From contig JAANDG010000109.1 of the NCBI GenBank assembly GCA_036852015.1, forward strand, positions 248,001-312,000: a DNA stretch of 64,000 nt, read 5' to 3'. This document shows, one piece after another, positions 1 through 20,873 of this stretch (its first letter is position 1; each line of letters opens with the position of its first letter). Both the position numbers and the translations under genes were made by a program. This DNA is from Pelodera strongyloides. Taxonomy: Eukaryota; Nematoda; Chromadorea; Rhabditida; Rhabditidae. The notes beneath the pieces are model-generated. The model searched no databases, had not been told where the DNA came from, and was given only the letters and a program-made list of their open reading frames with translations.

Positions 1-369
1 ATCTAACGCTATATTTTCATATTTTCTTTCAAATGAGTGTACATTTTGCATTTGATATCTACTGCCTGTAAATCCACATAATCACAATAAATCAACACAA
101 CAATCAACATAAAATTTATTTTAGGTGAGCATAACACATCATTCATTAATAGTTAGTGTAAATCAAGGAATCCGAGCAGTAGAAATGAAAAAGGTGCACC
201 ACACGAGACAGACGAAAGACTTCACAACACCAATAACCGAAAATAGAATAATAATAGTTCAGGAAAGGTAAATAAAGTATAAGGATAGTGAAACAATGTT
301 AAAATGTAAATTTAGTGTGCAAAAAAGGAGAAAAAAAGAGTCCTTTATCCTGAATTTTCCTTTTTTTGA

Positions 370-428
370 GGGGGGTTCCCCCCAAAATTTCGTCATTTTT
401 GGCCGGGGGGGTTCCCCCCAAAATTTGG
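370..428. repeat. Duplicated G-run/C-run block
   Basis: The unit GGGGGGTTCCCCCCAAAATT occurs twice with a short spacer, and a third AAAATTT follows. Each unit is itself a small palindrome (G-run, TT, C-run). No coding sense. Confidence 0.7.
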
Positions 429-519
429 GTACCCCCAAAATTTTAGCGGGTTTCTTGACCTATGCCCGAACCCTACAAATACAGCGCAAAAGAATAACGC
501 AGATAAACACTGGATTCGG

Positions 520-609
520 TTAAAGTCGTATTGCCACATGTACTTGGGAAAATTTGCATATGAAAAGCGTATCCTATGTATCCCCAAAGTAGGTACAATA
601 CGGCTTTAA
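520..609. mobile_element. Short foldback (MITE-like), TTAA ends
   Basis: It starts TTAAAGTCGTATTG and ends CAATACGGCTTTAA, so the termini are inverted repeats bounded by TTAA. The inner arms carry TTGCATATG. The same terminus recurs at 19435 in an intron of the second GST. Confidence 0.65.
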
Positions 610-2190
610 AATAACCGTGTGTTACCTTGACCTGTGGCATGCACGTGACAAAACAAAAGTTACTTATTCTCAACGTCGCACCTACTTTAGATGTAGTGTA
701 GTGACGGAATCTCCAAATAAGCGAGGAAGGCAATGTACAGCGTATGGCGTACAGCGCAACAAAACTAACAGCTTCACGTCCGACGTCGAAATATCAATCA
801 TGAGCGTGATCACAGAACACTCAAACCGTCCCAAGCAAATAAACTAATAAACAATAAAGCATCGAACGAACAGAGATGAAGCACTCCAGCACGCGGTTTC
901 CAAGGTCCGGTGTGACCTTTTCTTTATAAAATCAAAACTCTACTGTGTGCTTGCGTCAGCCTCATCTTACTTACTAACCTTCTTCCAACTTCCAATAGCA
1001 AACAATCAAACAAGTAATTGAAAACTCTCTTCGCTCACGTGCTGGGGTTCGAAGGGACAGCGAACGACGGGAAAAAAAAACAATTTACGTGAAAAAAAAG
1101 ATGAATGGCCACATGGCCAGTGCGCAAGCCAAAAAGAGAAAAGAGAATAAAAGTACATCAGTACATGTTAGAGTTGGAGATTCAATGCTATCCAAAAACA
1201 AAAACCAGCTCCGCCAGATTGAGACCAAGCTCACCAATGACCAAGCCCATATTCGAAAGCTATTTGTGGTTTAATTTGCAGTTTAATTTTGAATATCGCA
1301 TCGATAACTCATCGCATAACCATATTTTCTCAGTTTACAAAGCTATCCATAAAATTTAAAAAAAAAACGAAATTGCAGCACTTCCCGTTCCCGGTCCGGT
1401 ATTTAATGCAACCTAATGATAAAAAAAAAGAATGGAACTAAACTTTCATCAAAAGGATCCTAAAGAGCGAAGAACTAACAAAGCATCTACATCTACTACT
1501 ATACTAGCTAGAAGCTAGAACTACAAGCAAATAACAAAAGTATAAAGTATCTTGGGGACATGTTTTGTCTCGAGATAGCCTCTCGCGGCAGCTGCAATGC
1601 TAAAATATAATGCAATCGCAATGACAAATGACACGCAGTGACAAGGAACTTCCTCAAATAGAAAAAAAAAACTTCCAATAAATTCGAAGTCGAAGCAAAA
1701 AGAGGGTTTCCACATTTCTCTCTCTCTCTTTCTCTCTCTCTTTACCTTACAATATACTACTTTCTAACTTTCTACTCCTGTTCCAAGTATGTCAATATGA
1801 CTAGTAACGTAAAAACTACTAGATACCATACAACTAACTTCATAAACAAGGATAAATATAAAGTAGGACGTAAGTGTAAAATCCAGGACAATTGACAATA
1901 TTATATGCTTAGTATCCAGGGCGCACAATATCGATCTATTCCCCGGATGTTATATAATAATAGAGGAACGTCAACGTGTAATGGGAAGAGACACCGCAAT
2001 GTGGCTAGAGCCGGCCAGAGAAACGGGGCAAGTGCCAACAACAATCCAACGCACGGAAAACAATACGAACTGTGTGCGCGTATAGAGATAGACGGATAGA
2101 TCATCCAAAGTCCCGCCCATCAGTCCTACGTTGTGTCACGGACCCCACCACCACGTGGTGTGACCAATACGAAAAACAAAATTAATATTA

Positions 2191-2335
2191 GGAGGCGGTA
2201 TTTTAACTGAACTTTTTCATCTCGGAATAGTCGTACAGTAACGAAATAGCATGGAAAGGCAGACATCGAGACGAGACGATCCTAGATGGAATTCCGAGAT
2301 GGAAAAGGAAAATTCAGCTAAAATACCGCCTCAGC
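2191..2335. mobile_element. Foldback element, about 145 bp
   Basis: The left arm contains GGCGGTATTTTAACTGAA followed by TTTTTCATCTCGGAAT. The right arm contains the inverted equivalents ATTCCGAGATGGAAAA and TTCAGCTAAAATACCGCC. The arms pair over roughly 40 bases with few mismatches. Confidence 0.65.
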
Positions 2336-3478
2336 TTATTATTGGACCTATCAACCGCAGGGAATAAATTAGGTCCGCATCGCAAAATTTTGGGTAGGTG
2401 ATTTAGACTAATTTTCATATAATGCATTAGGGTTCGGGAGGTGATTTAAACTAATTTGCATACGGATCGGGAGGTGATCGTCCGCATTTGGCGGGGTGTT
2501 TTATGCTATGTATCAACGCTGTGCCTGAGCCTGGTCAAGGGGCTCTCAGGGCCCATCACATGACCATGACAAATGTAATATGAATAACAAAACTATATAT
2601 AACTAAATCATGAGGATAGCACGATTTAGGAGAGCTCAGCTATGATGTATGATGTAAGAAAACTAGAAAACGAAAAAGATGCATAAAATTCGCTTGTTGA
2701 TAATGATGAATAACTCAAACTCCCTACCAACTTCCCAACAAGTCTACGTTTTCTCATGGGCAATGGGCTCAAGTCCAGCGACACGACAGGCACCACGTGA
2801 CTATATAATATGGTGACGCTGAATTCATAACAACAAATTACATCTAGCTTACACTGTAATTTACAGAATAAAGTTGATCAGTTGATAATAACAATAACAA
2901 TAAAGAGTTCATAGCTCATCAATCAAATCGGCGCTTGTGTTTTGTCAGGGGCTGGGTCTCAGGGGCACTGGCATAGCACCACACCACGTGACCAATATAA
3001 GGTTAATGTTAATAACAAAACAATCTCCTATATTCAACTTATTTTTTTTGAGAGGAGATGAGTGTGGATGCCTGATGCTACGGCGCAAGGAAAGAAAAAT
3101 AGACATAATGCAAACGATTATGCATATGCATGCGTAGTTCGCAGATAGTTTTGGGAGTCAGTAAGTCAAATGCCAAACGATAATCTTTGTGGTCAACAGC
3201 CAAGGCGGTGCCTGGCACAATTGCGGCAATTCAATAGAATAGAACAACAACAAGAGAAGGGTAGTAAGATTATATAAGTCACGTTCACAGCCACGGCATC
3301 CCACATAAAACAAACGTTGCCCGGCTATTATGTATGAAAACTGATTTATATAATAAGCCAATAAACCTACTTTACTTGCGAACTGTTTGCCAATTGTCAA
3401 AGACTATTGTTAAGTTCAGATAAACAAAAAGGGGTCCGCGTCCGCGACAACAGACACACAAAGCAGCCTTGTTCTCAT

Positions 3479-3550
3479 GGGGGTTTAGCTCAGGGGTAGA
3501 GCGCTCGCTTTGCATGCGAGAAGTCAGGGGTTCGATTCCCCTAACCTCCA
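3479..3550 (+). tRNA. tRNA-Ala (anticodon UGC)
   Basis: A 72-nt cloverleaf with no intron. The acceptor stem pairs GGGGGTT with AACCTCC, followed by discriminator A. The A box (TAGCTCAGGGG) and B box (GGTTCGATTCC) are intact, so the internal RNA polymerase III promoter is present. The anticodon stem CTCGC/GCGAG closes the loop TTTGCAT, giving anticodon TGC for alanine. CCA is not encoded, as normal in eukaryotes. This is the only tRNA in the window that folds without defects. Confidence 0.95.
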
Positions 3551-4372
3551 GAGTTTTTGCGAACTTTCTTTGAGCTAAAAGTCGCGGCTCAAAGTTGGAA
3601 ATTAGCATTCCTAATAATCACGTTTTGCAGTAACCCTTTCACAAATACTTTCATTAATATTATAGTTGTACATAAATCTCGTAGTAACCAATGAAGAATT
3701 TATCGAACGCACTCATACTATTTCCCACTAAATTCGTTACCGTTTATGATACAGCGAGTAGAGCACGTTCATTAATACAAAATACAATATGCTCCTTCCA
3801 TAATTTCAAAATTTCAAATCAAAGTAAAATCGGATAATATCGATAAGATACGACCTAAGTAAGGATCCCCCTCCGCGCACCCAATAACATGCTAAGAAAA
3901 TCTCCATAGACAGATACGAAGACAACCGGGATACAGAACCAGACAGTAGGAACATGATAAAATATATACAAATCTCTGACTGCGAGAAGGATCTACGTCT
4001 CGTAGTTGCATCATCATAGCGTCTAGCGTCATATTCTCTTCAGCAGAGTGGAGGAGAAGTACGTGCATAAAAACAGAATGGGATATTTCGCAATAGAGAA
4101 AGAGACAGAAGAAGGGAGGCCGTAGACCTCAAATATGAACAAGGAAATTGAATGCGAGAATGTGATCTATTTGGATAATCTCAGTGAGAAGTGAACATAA
4201 AGCAGTCAGAAAAAAATATTTAGCACCTACTACATTACTACTTAAAATGCTTTAGAGTAAATAATAGTTAATGACGAGCATTGAACATCAAGTATAACAG
4301 CAGAACTTATCTCAAAAGCGAGTATGTCCAGTCCATATCAATCCTAGGCACTCAAGGGTCCAGGGTCCTTAT
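3551..4372. other. Non-coding stretch
   Basis: AT-rich DNA between the tRNA and the 3' end of the small minus-strand gene. I see no exon, strong repeat or RNA gene in it. Confidence 0.5.
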
Positions 4373-5212
4373 TCATAATAGCCATATTAGGAGCCTTGGA
4401 AGCGTGACCGTATAATAGTGTACATAGTCTAAGCCATTAAAATAGCCCTTATTAAAGATCTCCCAATCAAGGCTGACCTCAAGTTTCTTCGGATCAGATG
4501 AGGGGTTCAATGATCGCGCAGCCTCCTTTGACTGCAACAACTTCTGTTCCTCTGCGTCCATCGAAACTTGAACATCGGAAGTGGAGATGGGTTGTTCTGA
4601 ACGAAGTTTGTATAACATAACAAACGGCACCGTATGGTATCACATTCACATATCTGATCCACTCTTTTCTTAAAGCGAAATACCGGCCGGTTTTCGAAGC
4701 GCATCGTGATCGTGGATGAGCGAATTCTTATACATTTATGTTAATTTGCTCGAATTTAGCTCGATTGTTTATTCTAATTTACGTTCATTTGCATAAGCTG
4801 CATAAGAATGCTGGTCTATTCTATGTGTTTCAAAAACCGGCCGGTATTTCGCTTTACAAAGTATTTAACTCCTGTTTCCGAAACGCGAAACTGCCCAAAA
4901 TCTTGCTACAGAGTACGACCAAAATCGTGCTAGGCTAGGACTCAAGTTGTTTTTTTGAAATTTTGTCTGGACTCTCTCGCATTTGCTTGTACACTCAACG
5001 TCTCTACTGGAAACTAGAAAGAAAAGAGTTGCTGAATGGTCTGTTTCCTGCTTCGCGTTTCCGAAACAGGAGTTAAATACTCTATTAAAGCCACATAACG
5101 GCCGGTTTTTGAAACGTATGTCGGATAATGTATACCCATCTTTACTTGAACACAACTTACCATTTTCTACGGCTGGCACACGGCCCTTCTCGTCTTCATT
5201 TGCCATTATCAT
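4373..5212 (-). CDS. Small acidic protein, 91 residues, two exons; faint endosulfine-like layout
   Basis: Exons (minus strand): 5212-5161 and 4596-4373. The first ATG follows a good acceptor (TTTTCAG at about 5236) by about 20 nt, fitting trans-splicing. The donor at 5160 is GTAAGTT, and phase 1 joins the second exon in frame after acceptor TTCAG. The product has no signal peptide and is rich in E, D, S and K (ANEDEKGR, ENEQPIST, DAEEQKLLQSKEAARS, SDPKKLE), then FNKGYFNGLDY and a hydrophobic tail. The order acidic head, EEQKLL, then KGYFNGLDY recalls the ENSA/ARPP-19 family, whose FDSGDY motif would here be degraded, but this is a weak resemblance. The codons after KKLE might instead be an intron (GTCAGC follows). 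The intron carries two foldback elements. Function is unknown. Confidence 0.4.
4670..4857. mobile_element. TTAA foldback, family A
   Basis: It begins TTAAAGCGAAATACCGG and ends CCGGTATTTCGCTTTA. Inner arms carry TTTTTGAAACGC-like and GCGTTTCAAAAA-like segments. It lies in the intron of the 91-residue gene. The right TTAA is mutated to TTAC. Confidence 0.75.
4862..5080. mobile_element. Foldback element, about 220 bp
   Basis: Left arm GTATTTAACTCCTGTTTCCG and the following AAACGCGAAA are matched, inverted, by TTTCGCGTTTCCGAAACAG and GAGTTAAATAC at the right end. It abuts the family A copy on its left and a family A end fragment (5084-5121) on its right, all in one intron. Confidence 0.65.
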
Positions 5213-5773
5213 TGCGTGCTAATGGCTAACGACCTGAAAATAATTACTAATAAGTAGAAGGAATATACACGAAAATAACATAATACGACTGAAGTTGAAA
5301 TGACCACCTGGCCAGGGATATACATAATTCATGGACTTTACTATCATCAAATAAAATAAACAAATAATCAGAACAGAAAGAAATAGTGATACAGATGTGG
5401 GGATAGATGATGCGCAAAATAAAATTCTAAATTTTAAAGCGAATATGTAGGCACTCAAAATGAGCAAAAAAAAAGCGAAACTAGCGTTTCCATACCAGAC
5501 GTTAATTTAGATAGGCGACTGAATATGTAAATACGAAATTGGAATGCGCTGCATCTTGAATCTTGCTATTTGCCGATTTAAACTGAAATTTATTCAATCA
5601 GACCCAAATTTATGCAAGGGGTCCGAATTAGCGTTTACTATGGAAAAGGCGAGCTTTGTAATTGATTTTCTTTTAAGTGGGTAATTGTAGACAACTTTCG
5701 TTATTGTTTCCTTAATGGGCAACACGCATTCTATTAATACAGCTTAACTTCAAAAAGGGCCTACATATTCCCT

Positions 5774-6213
5774 TTAAAGGATCGCAGTCACTACAAAATC
5801 GTCGTTTTTCTTCGAGTTTACTTGTATTTAGTAAAGAATAGAGACAAATACTTTTCCAAAACCGAATAATTTGAATTCCAACTCAGGGAGTGAACAAGTA
5901 GAAAAGTAGTTCTACTTAACTACCGCAGGGTCATGAAACGTGTTCATACAGCTGCTTCCCGATCGGGAGTATGCAAATTATTTCGGCAAATATCTGCATA
6001 TTATATCTTTACATATACTGCAAGGGTCTGCAGGCATATCACTACACGTTTCATAATCCCGCGGTAGTTAAGTAGAACTACTTTTCTACTTGTTCACTCC
6101 CTGAGTTGGAATTCAAATTATTCGGTTTTGGTAAAGTATTTTTCCTTTTTCTTTACTAAATTCAAGTAAACTCGAAGCAAAATGATGATTTTGGAGTGAC
6201 TGCGATCCTTTAA
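5774..6213. mobile_element. TTAA foldback, family C (440 bp)
   Basis: Ends are TTAAAGGATCGCAGTCACT and GACTGCGATCCTTTAA. The arms pair over more than 150 bases, including AGTAGAACTACTTTTCTACT in both arms. A 444-bp copy lies at 12758-13201 with its core inverted. The right TTAA (6210-6213) is shared with the next element. Confidence 0.8.
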
Positions 6214-6395
6214 GCAAAATACCGGCCGGTTTTTGAAGCGCATCGTGGACAACTGAGTTCCCACGTATTACGTATTTATGCTAATTTACTCGAATTTAGC
6301 CCGATTTTTTATTCTAATTTATGCTCATTTGCATAAGCTGCATACGAATGCTGGTGTTCCTTATGCGTTTCAAAATCCGGCCAGTATTTCTAAGC
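6210..6395. mobile_element. TTAA foldback, family A
   Basis: It begins in the shared TTAA and continues GCAAAATACCGGCCGG, ending CCGGCCAGTATTTC. The right terminus is damaged (TAAGCG). It directly abuts the family C copy. Confidence 0.7.
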
Positions 6396-8600
6396 GAAGG
6401 TAAATCATATACAACAGTCTATTCCCAAAAGCACAGATTAGACTACGAAACTGTAAACATCCACCTCCGTAATGCATAATCAATTTTCTTATTCACTGCT
6501 GTAAAATTTCATGATGACATAGCTTTATCATATTATAATTTGCTAATGCAGTGAAATCACGCGACTTGATTATCATTATCCATTATCCGAATATGGAAGA
6601 TCTATTTAAAAATTCAAATAATCCAAAGGAGGAAATCTTTATATCTAGATGGATTATGTAGGATTTTTGCTGAAAACATTCTATAGATAGATAATGGATA
6701 TGTCAGTCCGACTCATCATGTGAGACAGTAAAATGAGTAATGAGTAAAAAAACACGGCTTGGTATTTATTTTGGTAAAGGTAAAGTTATCAGTCAGAGTC
6801 ACTCCTCATATAATGAGTACTGAGTATTTTTTAAATCAAACGCACATGACGACGGTAAATAACCCTGGCAAAAATGTATTTACATAACTGAACTAAAAAA
6901 GTGGAGGGTGTGTAAGGTAAGGCAAGGCAAGGCATGGGTGGTCGTGAGAATGTTAAGAAAAACGCGGGAAAACAACACTTGACCTTTTAATATGCTCTTC
7001 GGACTGTGCATGAGCCCAAACAAGTATGAATTGATGGGTAAAAGTGCAGAGCAAGTTCTAACAATGCAGAACTCCTCTACAGTCATTTAAAACCGATATT
7101 TAGAAGTAAAAGATCGACATTTGGCTCGACTTTGATGCTAGGGTTGACCAGCTGCCGATGGTCAGCGTGCAACTGGCAAAAAAATAAGAAAAACAACTGG
7201 CGGCCCTAGGGAGATACATCAACTAGATGTCGGAGAGGGCAGGCAAGGGTGAGTAGAGTAAGGACAGACGGGCCCGCATACTAGCCAGCAGCCTGTCCAC
7301 TATGGCCGCACGGATGTTTACGTTCATCCCTAAACATCCAAACCGCCTCCAGAGTGAGAGTCAAATTACAGAAAAACGCTCGAATTAGTTTGGCTGATCG
7401 TTATGGAAAATTCAAGCCCTAGTTTGAACTCACACTTCAGGCTGAGAACAAAGGAAAACGTGAATATTAAGAGTAGAACTAATATATGGATATAGTGCAA
7501 AACAAACAAAGAAATGACGAATCGAAAGAGGGAAAATTTTAAAAAGAAAAAAAAAATGAAATTTGAATTTTTGAAATCGGAACCGGTGCATGCAACATGC
7601 ACTTTTTTTTCAAATAGTGTTCACCTACGGTAGTTAGCGTGTAAAATAATTATTTACTATCAAAGCATGCCTTTTTTGAAAAACATATGCTACAAAAATT
7701 CCCATTAAAAAGTGTATTGTATTTTCTTCCTCGCAAATGGAAAACATTCGAGGTGAAATTCACAAACAAACAACGAAATAAACGCGATTCGCAAAACAAA
7801 GCAAGTACATTAATTTATTATTATAAATCACTAGCTGCTCGAACAAGAATTCGGAAACATGTTTTTTTTTGTTTTGAAAACACTGGTCCATTGATTTTTC
7901 ACTTTATTTCCTAGGGATATAATTTTCATGATGGAATCCTAAAGTCTAAAGGCACTAGGGATATGAATTGTTTCTCATACACATGGAAAGAGGAATAATT
8001 GTCCAGACATCAGAAAAACCATCAGTAGCTGGTCACCAAACGGTTTCTAGTGAAAACCCAACTTGTGACCGGTCTCCGACAACGATGAAAACTACAGTTT
8101 ATTTTGCTCAAAACAGTGTGTTTCAGCCATATCTCTTAGCTTCCCTAGTTTATCTTGCAGTACAACTTTATCGGAAGATCGATCAATACTCACCCTTTTT
8201 ACCTACTATCTTCCCTAGGGAGTAATTCAAGAAACATTTTTTATGATCTTTAATTTTACTTTTGTACAATCAAACTAAAGCGTAAAAACAAGGTGATTTT
8301 GTAGTGAACCCATCACTTTAAAGAAGTCGCTGACCGTTCTCGAGAAAAATGAGACACCACGTGGCCACCAAGCGTCAGAAGCGAGAACCGTTGTCATAAT
8401 GGTTCCCCTCTTTTATTATGCACGACATCAGAAAAACAGTCAGTAGGTCAGTGGATGGTCACCAAATGGTTTCCAGTGAAAAATCAATTCATGAGAAACA
8501 GCTGATTGACCCAATGAATGCCGCTAATTGAATATGATCCAATGAATTTTACTTGAACGACTGAGTTCGCCGTGAAGAAAACGCGGCGTCGATCAGAGGC
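6396..8600. other. Non-coding stretch
   Basis: No gene seen. Degenerate GGTGACCA/TGGTCACC-type repeat sequence is present at about 7980-8095 and again at 8420-8500. The rest is AT-rich with no exon-like bias. Confidence 0.45.
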
Positions 8601-8746
8601 CGTATTCACCAACACGCAGGGAGGCCTCCCTGGCCTCCCCAAGGAGCTAAAGAGTACATAGAGAGTGCAAGAGCAGACGAGATTCAGAGCACTCGTGAGC
8701 CTATTCACCAACACACAGGGCTCCCTGTCGTTGGTGAATACGGATC
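8601..8746. mobile_element. Foldback with CCGTATTCACCAAC ends
   Basis: It begins GGCCGTATTCACCAACACGC and ends GTTGGTGAATACGG; inner arms contain CAGGGAGG and CTCCCTG. A related copy is at 27048-27162 in an intron of the first sre gene. No TTAA is present at its ends, so it is a different class from the TTAA families. Confidence 0.65.
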
Positions 8747-8829
8747 TGTAATTCACCGTGTAAACCTTTGGCGCAAAGTCCTCGCCAATTCTTAGCCACG
8801 TTCTCGTCCATGAAACAAAGACGTGGCCA

Positions 8830-9015
8830 CCGCAAGGCTCTAAATTACTAGTCAACTGTAGTCTGAAGTAGTAGCAAGTAGTTCTCGGTAGTTTTCCGTA
8901 GTTTCTGGTAGTATGTGATAATCCTACCTAGGAAACGTCGTACACGGTAGTAGAAGGTAGTACGCGGTAATGCTCGTAGTACACAAGTAGTCACCAGTAG
9001 TGTCAGGTAGTACGA
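8830..9015. repeat. Degenerate GTAGT tandem repeat
   Basis: GTAGT or GGTAGT recurs about twenty times with irregular spacing of 8-15 bases over about 180 bp. Confidence 0.6.
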
Positions 9016-9558
9016 GTAGTATTATTCCAATAAGCCCTGTTTTTCCGCCGTGACGCTACAATATTTCTCGTCAATATCATATCCACAACAAACGTTACAC
9101 TGCAAAAATTTTACTCTGCGCCTACTTCCAGAGACACCGTTTCTTTCCCCTAGCCCTAGCCTTACTTAGCCAAGCCAAACTCTGGGCATGTTCTCGCGCG
9201 CGGCATTTTCGCGCCGTTTTCGCCGCGCACAATCCCAGGTCCACTAGTGTAGATTGCCATAAAAGGGTTAGGTTGTCACCTTTCGTGCATCATTATCTAG
9301 TTTTCAACTATCCCCGATTTTCGAATTGTGATTTTGTGGGTCTAAATGACCATGAATTAACGGCTACAGGAACTATAATAACTAGAAAGTTCAAACTCTC
9401 TCTGCACCCTCAGTCTCTTCAGGAACAAAGATCTCTGGAGCTCTTTAGTGATCTGCTCTCTCGGTTTCCAAGTACTATCTCGTTTGCATCATTTGAGATC
9501 AAAAATTGTCATCTCACTGAATTTTGCAACAAGAGCTCTTCTCGTGAAACTTTTTTGA

Positions 9559-9570
9559 CTCTCTCTCTCC

Positions 9571-9632
<62 letters not shown>
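9559..9632. repeat. (CT)n microsatellite
   Basis: An almost uninterrupted CT dinucleotide run about 210 bases upstream of the first GST start codon. It generates long spurious open frames on both strands. Confidence 0.95.
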
Positions 9633-9634
<2 letters not shown>

Positions 9635-9845
9635 TATTTCTCTCTCTATTGACACTACTTAAACAAGCTAATATATTTGCACAGAACCACAAAGTTAAAT
9701 CATACTTGTTGTGTTTTGTTTTGAACTATTTTGCCACTCGATGAATATTTTCTTGACACTCCAATCATGTGTTTTTCAGTCGTAGCTGGAACTAAACTAT
9801 AAATCTTAAATTGTACCCGCAAGGTTTTCAGGTGATACAGCTACA

Positions 9846-15892
<6,047 letters not shown>

Positions 15893-15953
15893 ATATTTCT
15901 ATTGTAGATAAAATAATGTTTTTCTGGTTTATGGTGGGAGCAAATGTTATGAT

Positions 15954-15959
15954 AATAAA
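15954..15959 (+). terminator. Polyadenylation signal AATAAA
   Basis: AATAAA about 62 nt after the stop codon of the first GST. Confidence 0.55.
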
Positions 15960-15989
15960 CAGTTTAACATTTGTGCGCTCATTTTTATG

Positions 15990-16172
15990 TTAAAGCGAAA
16001 TACCGGCCGGTTTTTGAAACGCATCGAGTACCCCTGCTTTCTTATGCTTCATATGCAAATGAGCATAAATTAAAATAAAAAATAGACCCCAATCAGACCC
16101 CGCTTTGCATAACTGCATAAGACTGCACTAATTTGAGATGTGTTTCAAAAACCGGCTGGTATTTCGCTTTAA
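15990..16172. mobile_element. TTAA foldback, family A (183 bp)
   Basis: TTAAAGCGAAATACCGGCC at the left and GGTATTTCGCTTTAA at the right; both TTAA ends are intact. It lies between the first and second GST genes. Confidence 0.85.
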
Positions 16173-17007
16173 CACAAAATACCGTATTTGTGTTCCAATT
16201 GAACTTTATAATACATAATACTAGAGGTAGGCCTAACTGAGTGTACCTCAGGTACCACCCAGTTCGGGTAGGCCTTCGTGAGAGCATAATATGTGAGCGG
16301 TAGGAAGCGGCACCCTGTTGTCACAAAATTGGCAATCTCAACAGACAGAAACAAACCCATGTTCTCCCGGAGGTAGCTTGCTCTTAGCTTGCTCTACCCC
16401 TCCGCGCAGAAGACGTACCACAGCAAACCTGCTGACAGGATACACAGGAAACGGAATATGTCCTTAGACCACACAAACCGTATGTAGCCGGTCGCCAAAT
16501 GGTTTCCGCCGGGAGAAGCCGTGGTAACCTTTTTTGGTCATCACGGTGTCGTCAAATGGTCAGCGAACCATCGCCAAATGTTTCCCCCTGTTTCTCATGG
16601 AGAGTTTCGGTGCGCTGCGATGTACATGTTCAGTTTGGGAGCTCAGCCCTCAACCCAGACCAATACGCAAACTACAAACTACACATGCTACATCAACAAC
16701 TAGAAACTACAACACAAGCTCAAGGCCATCTTTCTCAACACTCTCCAGTAAATGTACAATCTCTTCACATCATTTTTCTCTAATCATATCCAAAACAAAA
16801 CACTCTCCGATTGTAATCGCGGCATGGGGCGGTATGATGATTCAAATTCGGTTTCGGCCCGCAAAAACAGCAAACTATTTCTATTGCCATTTACCATTAT
16901 TTACCGTTTTGATTAACATCATAGTTACCATTAGTTACCATTTTATTGCTGTTTATCCTTACCAATATAGTTACCACTCTCTATCATTATTCAACTGCTA
17001 CCTTTGT
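16173..17007. other. Spacer between the first and second GST
   Basis: No exon supported. A short GGTCGCCAAATGG-type repeat fragment is at about 16490-16575. The open frames here have no splice context. Confidence 0.45.
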
Positions 17008-17161
17008 TTAAGGCGAAATGCTAGCCCTTTTGGTAAATTAGCATATGATAAGCAAATCCTATGTATCCTATGCTAATTTTGTACGATTGCCGTGGACGAT
17101 CGTACAAAATTAGCATAGGATACCTAGGATTTGCTTATCATATGCAAGCATTTCGCTTTAA
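17008..17161. mobile_element. TTAA foldback, family B
   Basis: Arms contain TGATAAGCAAATCCTATG / ATCCTATGCTAATTTTG and their exact inverted equivalents around the centre TTGCCGTGGACGATC. Ends TTAAGGCGAAATGCTAGCC and GCATTTCGCTTTAA. It is 33 bp upstream of the second GST start. Confidence 0.85.
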
Positions 17162-17194
17162 TCTTTCATATTTCAATTCCAGTGTTCAAGAAAA

Positions 17195-20003
<2,809 letters not shown>

Positions 20004-20028
20004 ATATTTTATTTTTGTTTCTTTGTTC

Positions 20029-20034
20029 AATAAA
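20029..20034 (+). terminator. Polyadenylation signal AATAAA
   Basis: 26 nt after the stop codon of the second GST, within TTCAATAAATATAAATG. Confidence 0.65.
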
Positions 20035-20079
20035 TATAAATGACTAATTCAAAGGCTTGACTTCGCTTATCTCAAGACG

Positions 20080-20252
20080 TTAAAGCGAAATACCGGCCGG
20101 TTTTTGAAACGCATCGAGTACTCCCTGCTTTCCTGTGCTTCATATGCAAATGATCATACATTTGAATAAAAAATAGACCCCTTTTAGCATAACTGCATAA
20201 GAATGCTGATATTTGAGATGCGTTTCAAAAAGCGGCTGGTATTTCGCTTTAA
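20080..20252. mobile_element. TTAA foldback, family A
   Basis: TTAAAGCGAAATACCGGCC ... GGCTGGTATTTCGCTTTAA, both TTAA ends intact; closely similar to 15990-16172. Confidence 0.85.
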
Positions 20253-20691
20253 ACAATACAGTTATTCATATTCGGGTGCGAAGTGCACATACCTCATAGT
20301 TGGAAGGCAATACGCATTTACTCTTTACTCTAGGGAATTGGGTACTTTTCTAATTACAAGCATGATTTTGCAAGTGTGCGGCGGCGATCTCGCTCATATC
20401 TCGCACACCCAGGCTCATCCGTTGCAACGCTTCACCTGCGCAATATCACATCACATAGACTGGAGCTACCACGATTTCATATTAGATAAACTAAATTGAT
20501 AAATGTGAAGACCACCCACAAAGACACAAAACCACAAAAGCACGGACACAAAGCATAATGCTGTCTCGTTGTCAAAAAGATGAAATCCTTATATGCCGTA
20601 CACTCGATTAGTAAACAAGCGTTATCAATTATCAGGAACGATTTGGAAACAACACGCTAAATCTGATAGTAAACAGCACAATGTCTTATCT
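20253..20691. other. Spacer without gene
   Basis: No exon, repeat or RNA gene recognised between two family A elements. Confidence 0.45.
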
Positions 20692-20873
20692 TTATAGCGA
20701 AATACCGGCCGGTTTTTGCAACACATCAAGTACACCAACATTCTGATGCAGCTTATGCAAATGACCAAAAATTAGAATAAAAAATCGAGCTAAATTCGAG
20801 TAAATTAACACAAATACGTAAGAATTCAGTTATCCACGATGCGTTTCAAAACCCGGCCGGTATTTCGCATTAA
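20692..20873. mobile_element. TTAA foldback, family A
   Basis: Left terminus TTATAGCGAAATACCGG (TTAA mutated), right terminus CCGGTATTTCGCATTAA. The right TTAA is shared with the next element. Confidence 0.8.

Larger units (their letters stand above)
1..3478. other. Non-coding stretch upstream of tRNA-Ala
   Basis: No convincing exon was found on either strand. The stretch holds a 90-bp foldback element (520-609), a duplicated G-run/C-run block (370-428), a foldback (2191-2335) and four scattered degenerate copies of a segment containing CACCACGTG or a close variant (near 2150, 2555, 2790 and 2985), each followed by AT-rich DNA. Short open frames here lack codon bias and splice context. Confidence 0.5.

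Noticed and set aside
1089..1359. Lys-rich open frames near 1.1-1.3 kb
   Set aside because: Two overlapping frames in A-rich sequence, no acceptor or donor that would extend them, and no domain; left as non-coding.
9489..9692. Long open frames over the CT run near 9.6 kb
   Set aside because: They are only the translation of a dinucleotide repeat (Ser-Leu or Arg-Glu runs).
16534..17076. 180-codon open frame between the first two GST genes
   Set aside because: It is long but low-complexity, runs into a family B foldback, has no codon bias or splice signals, and no recognisable domain.
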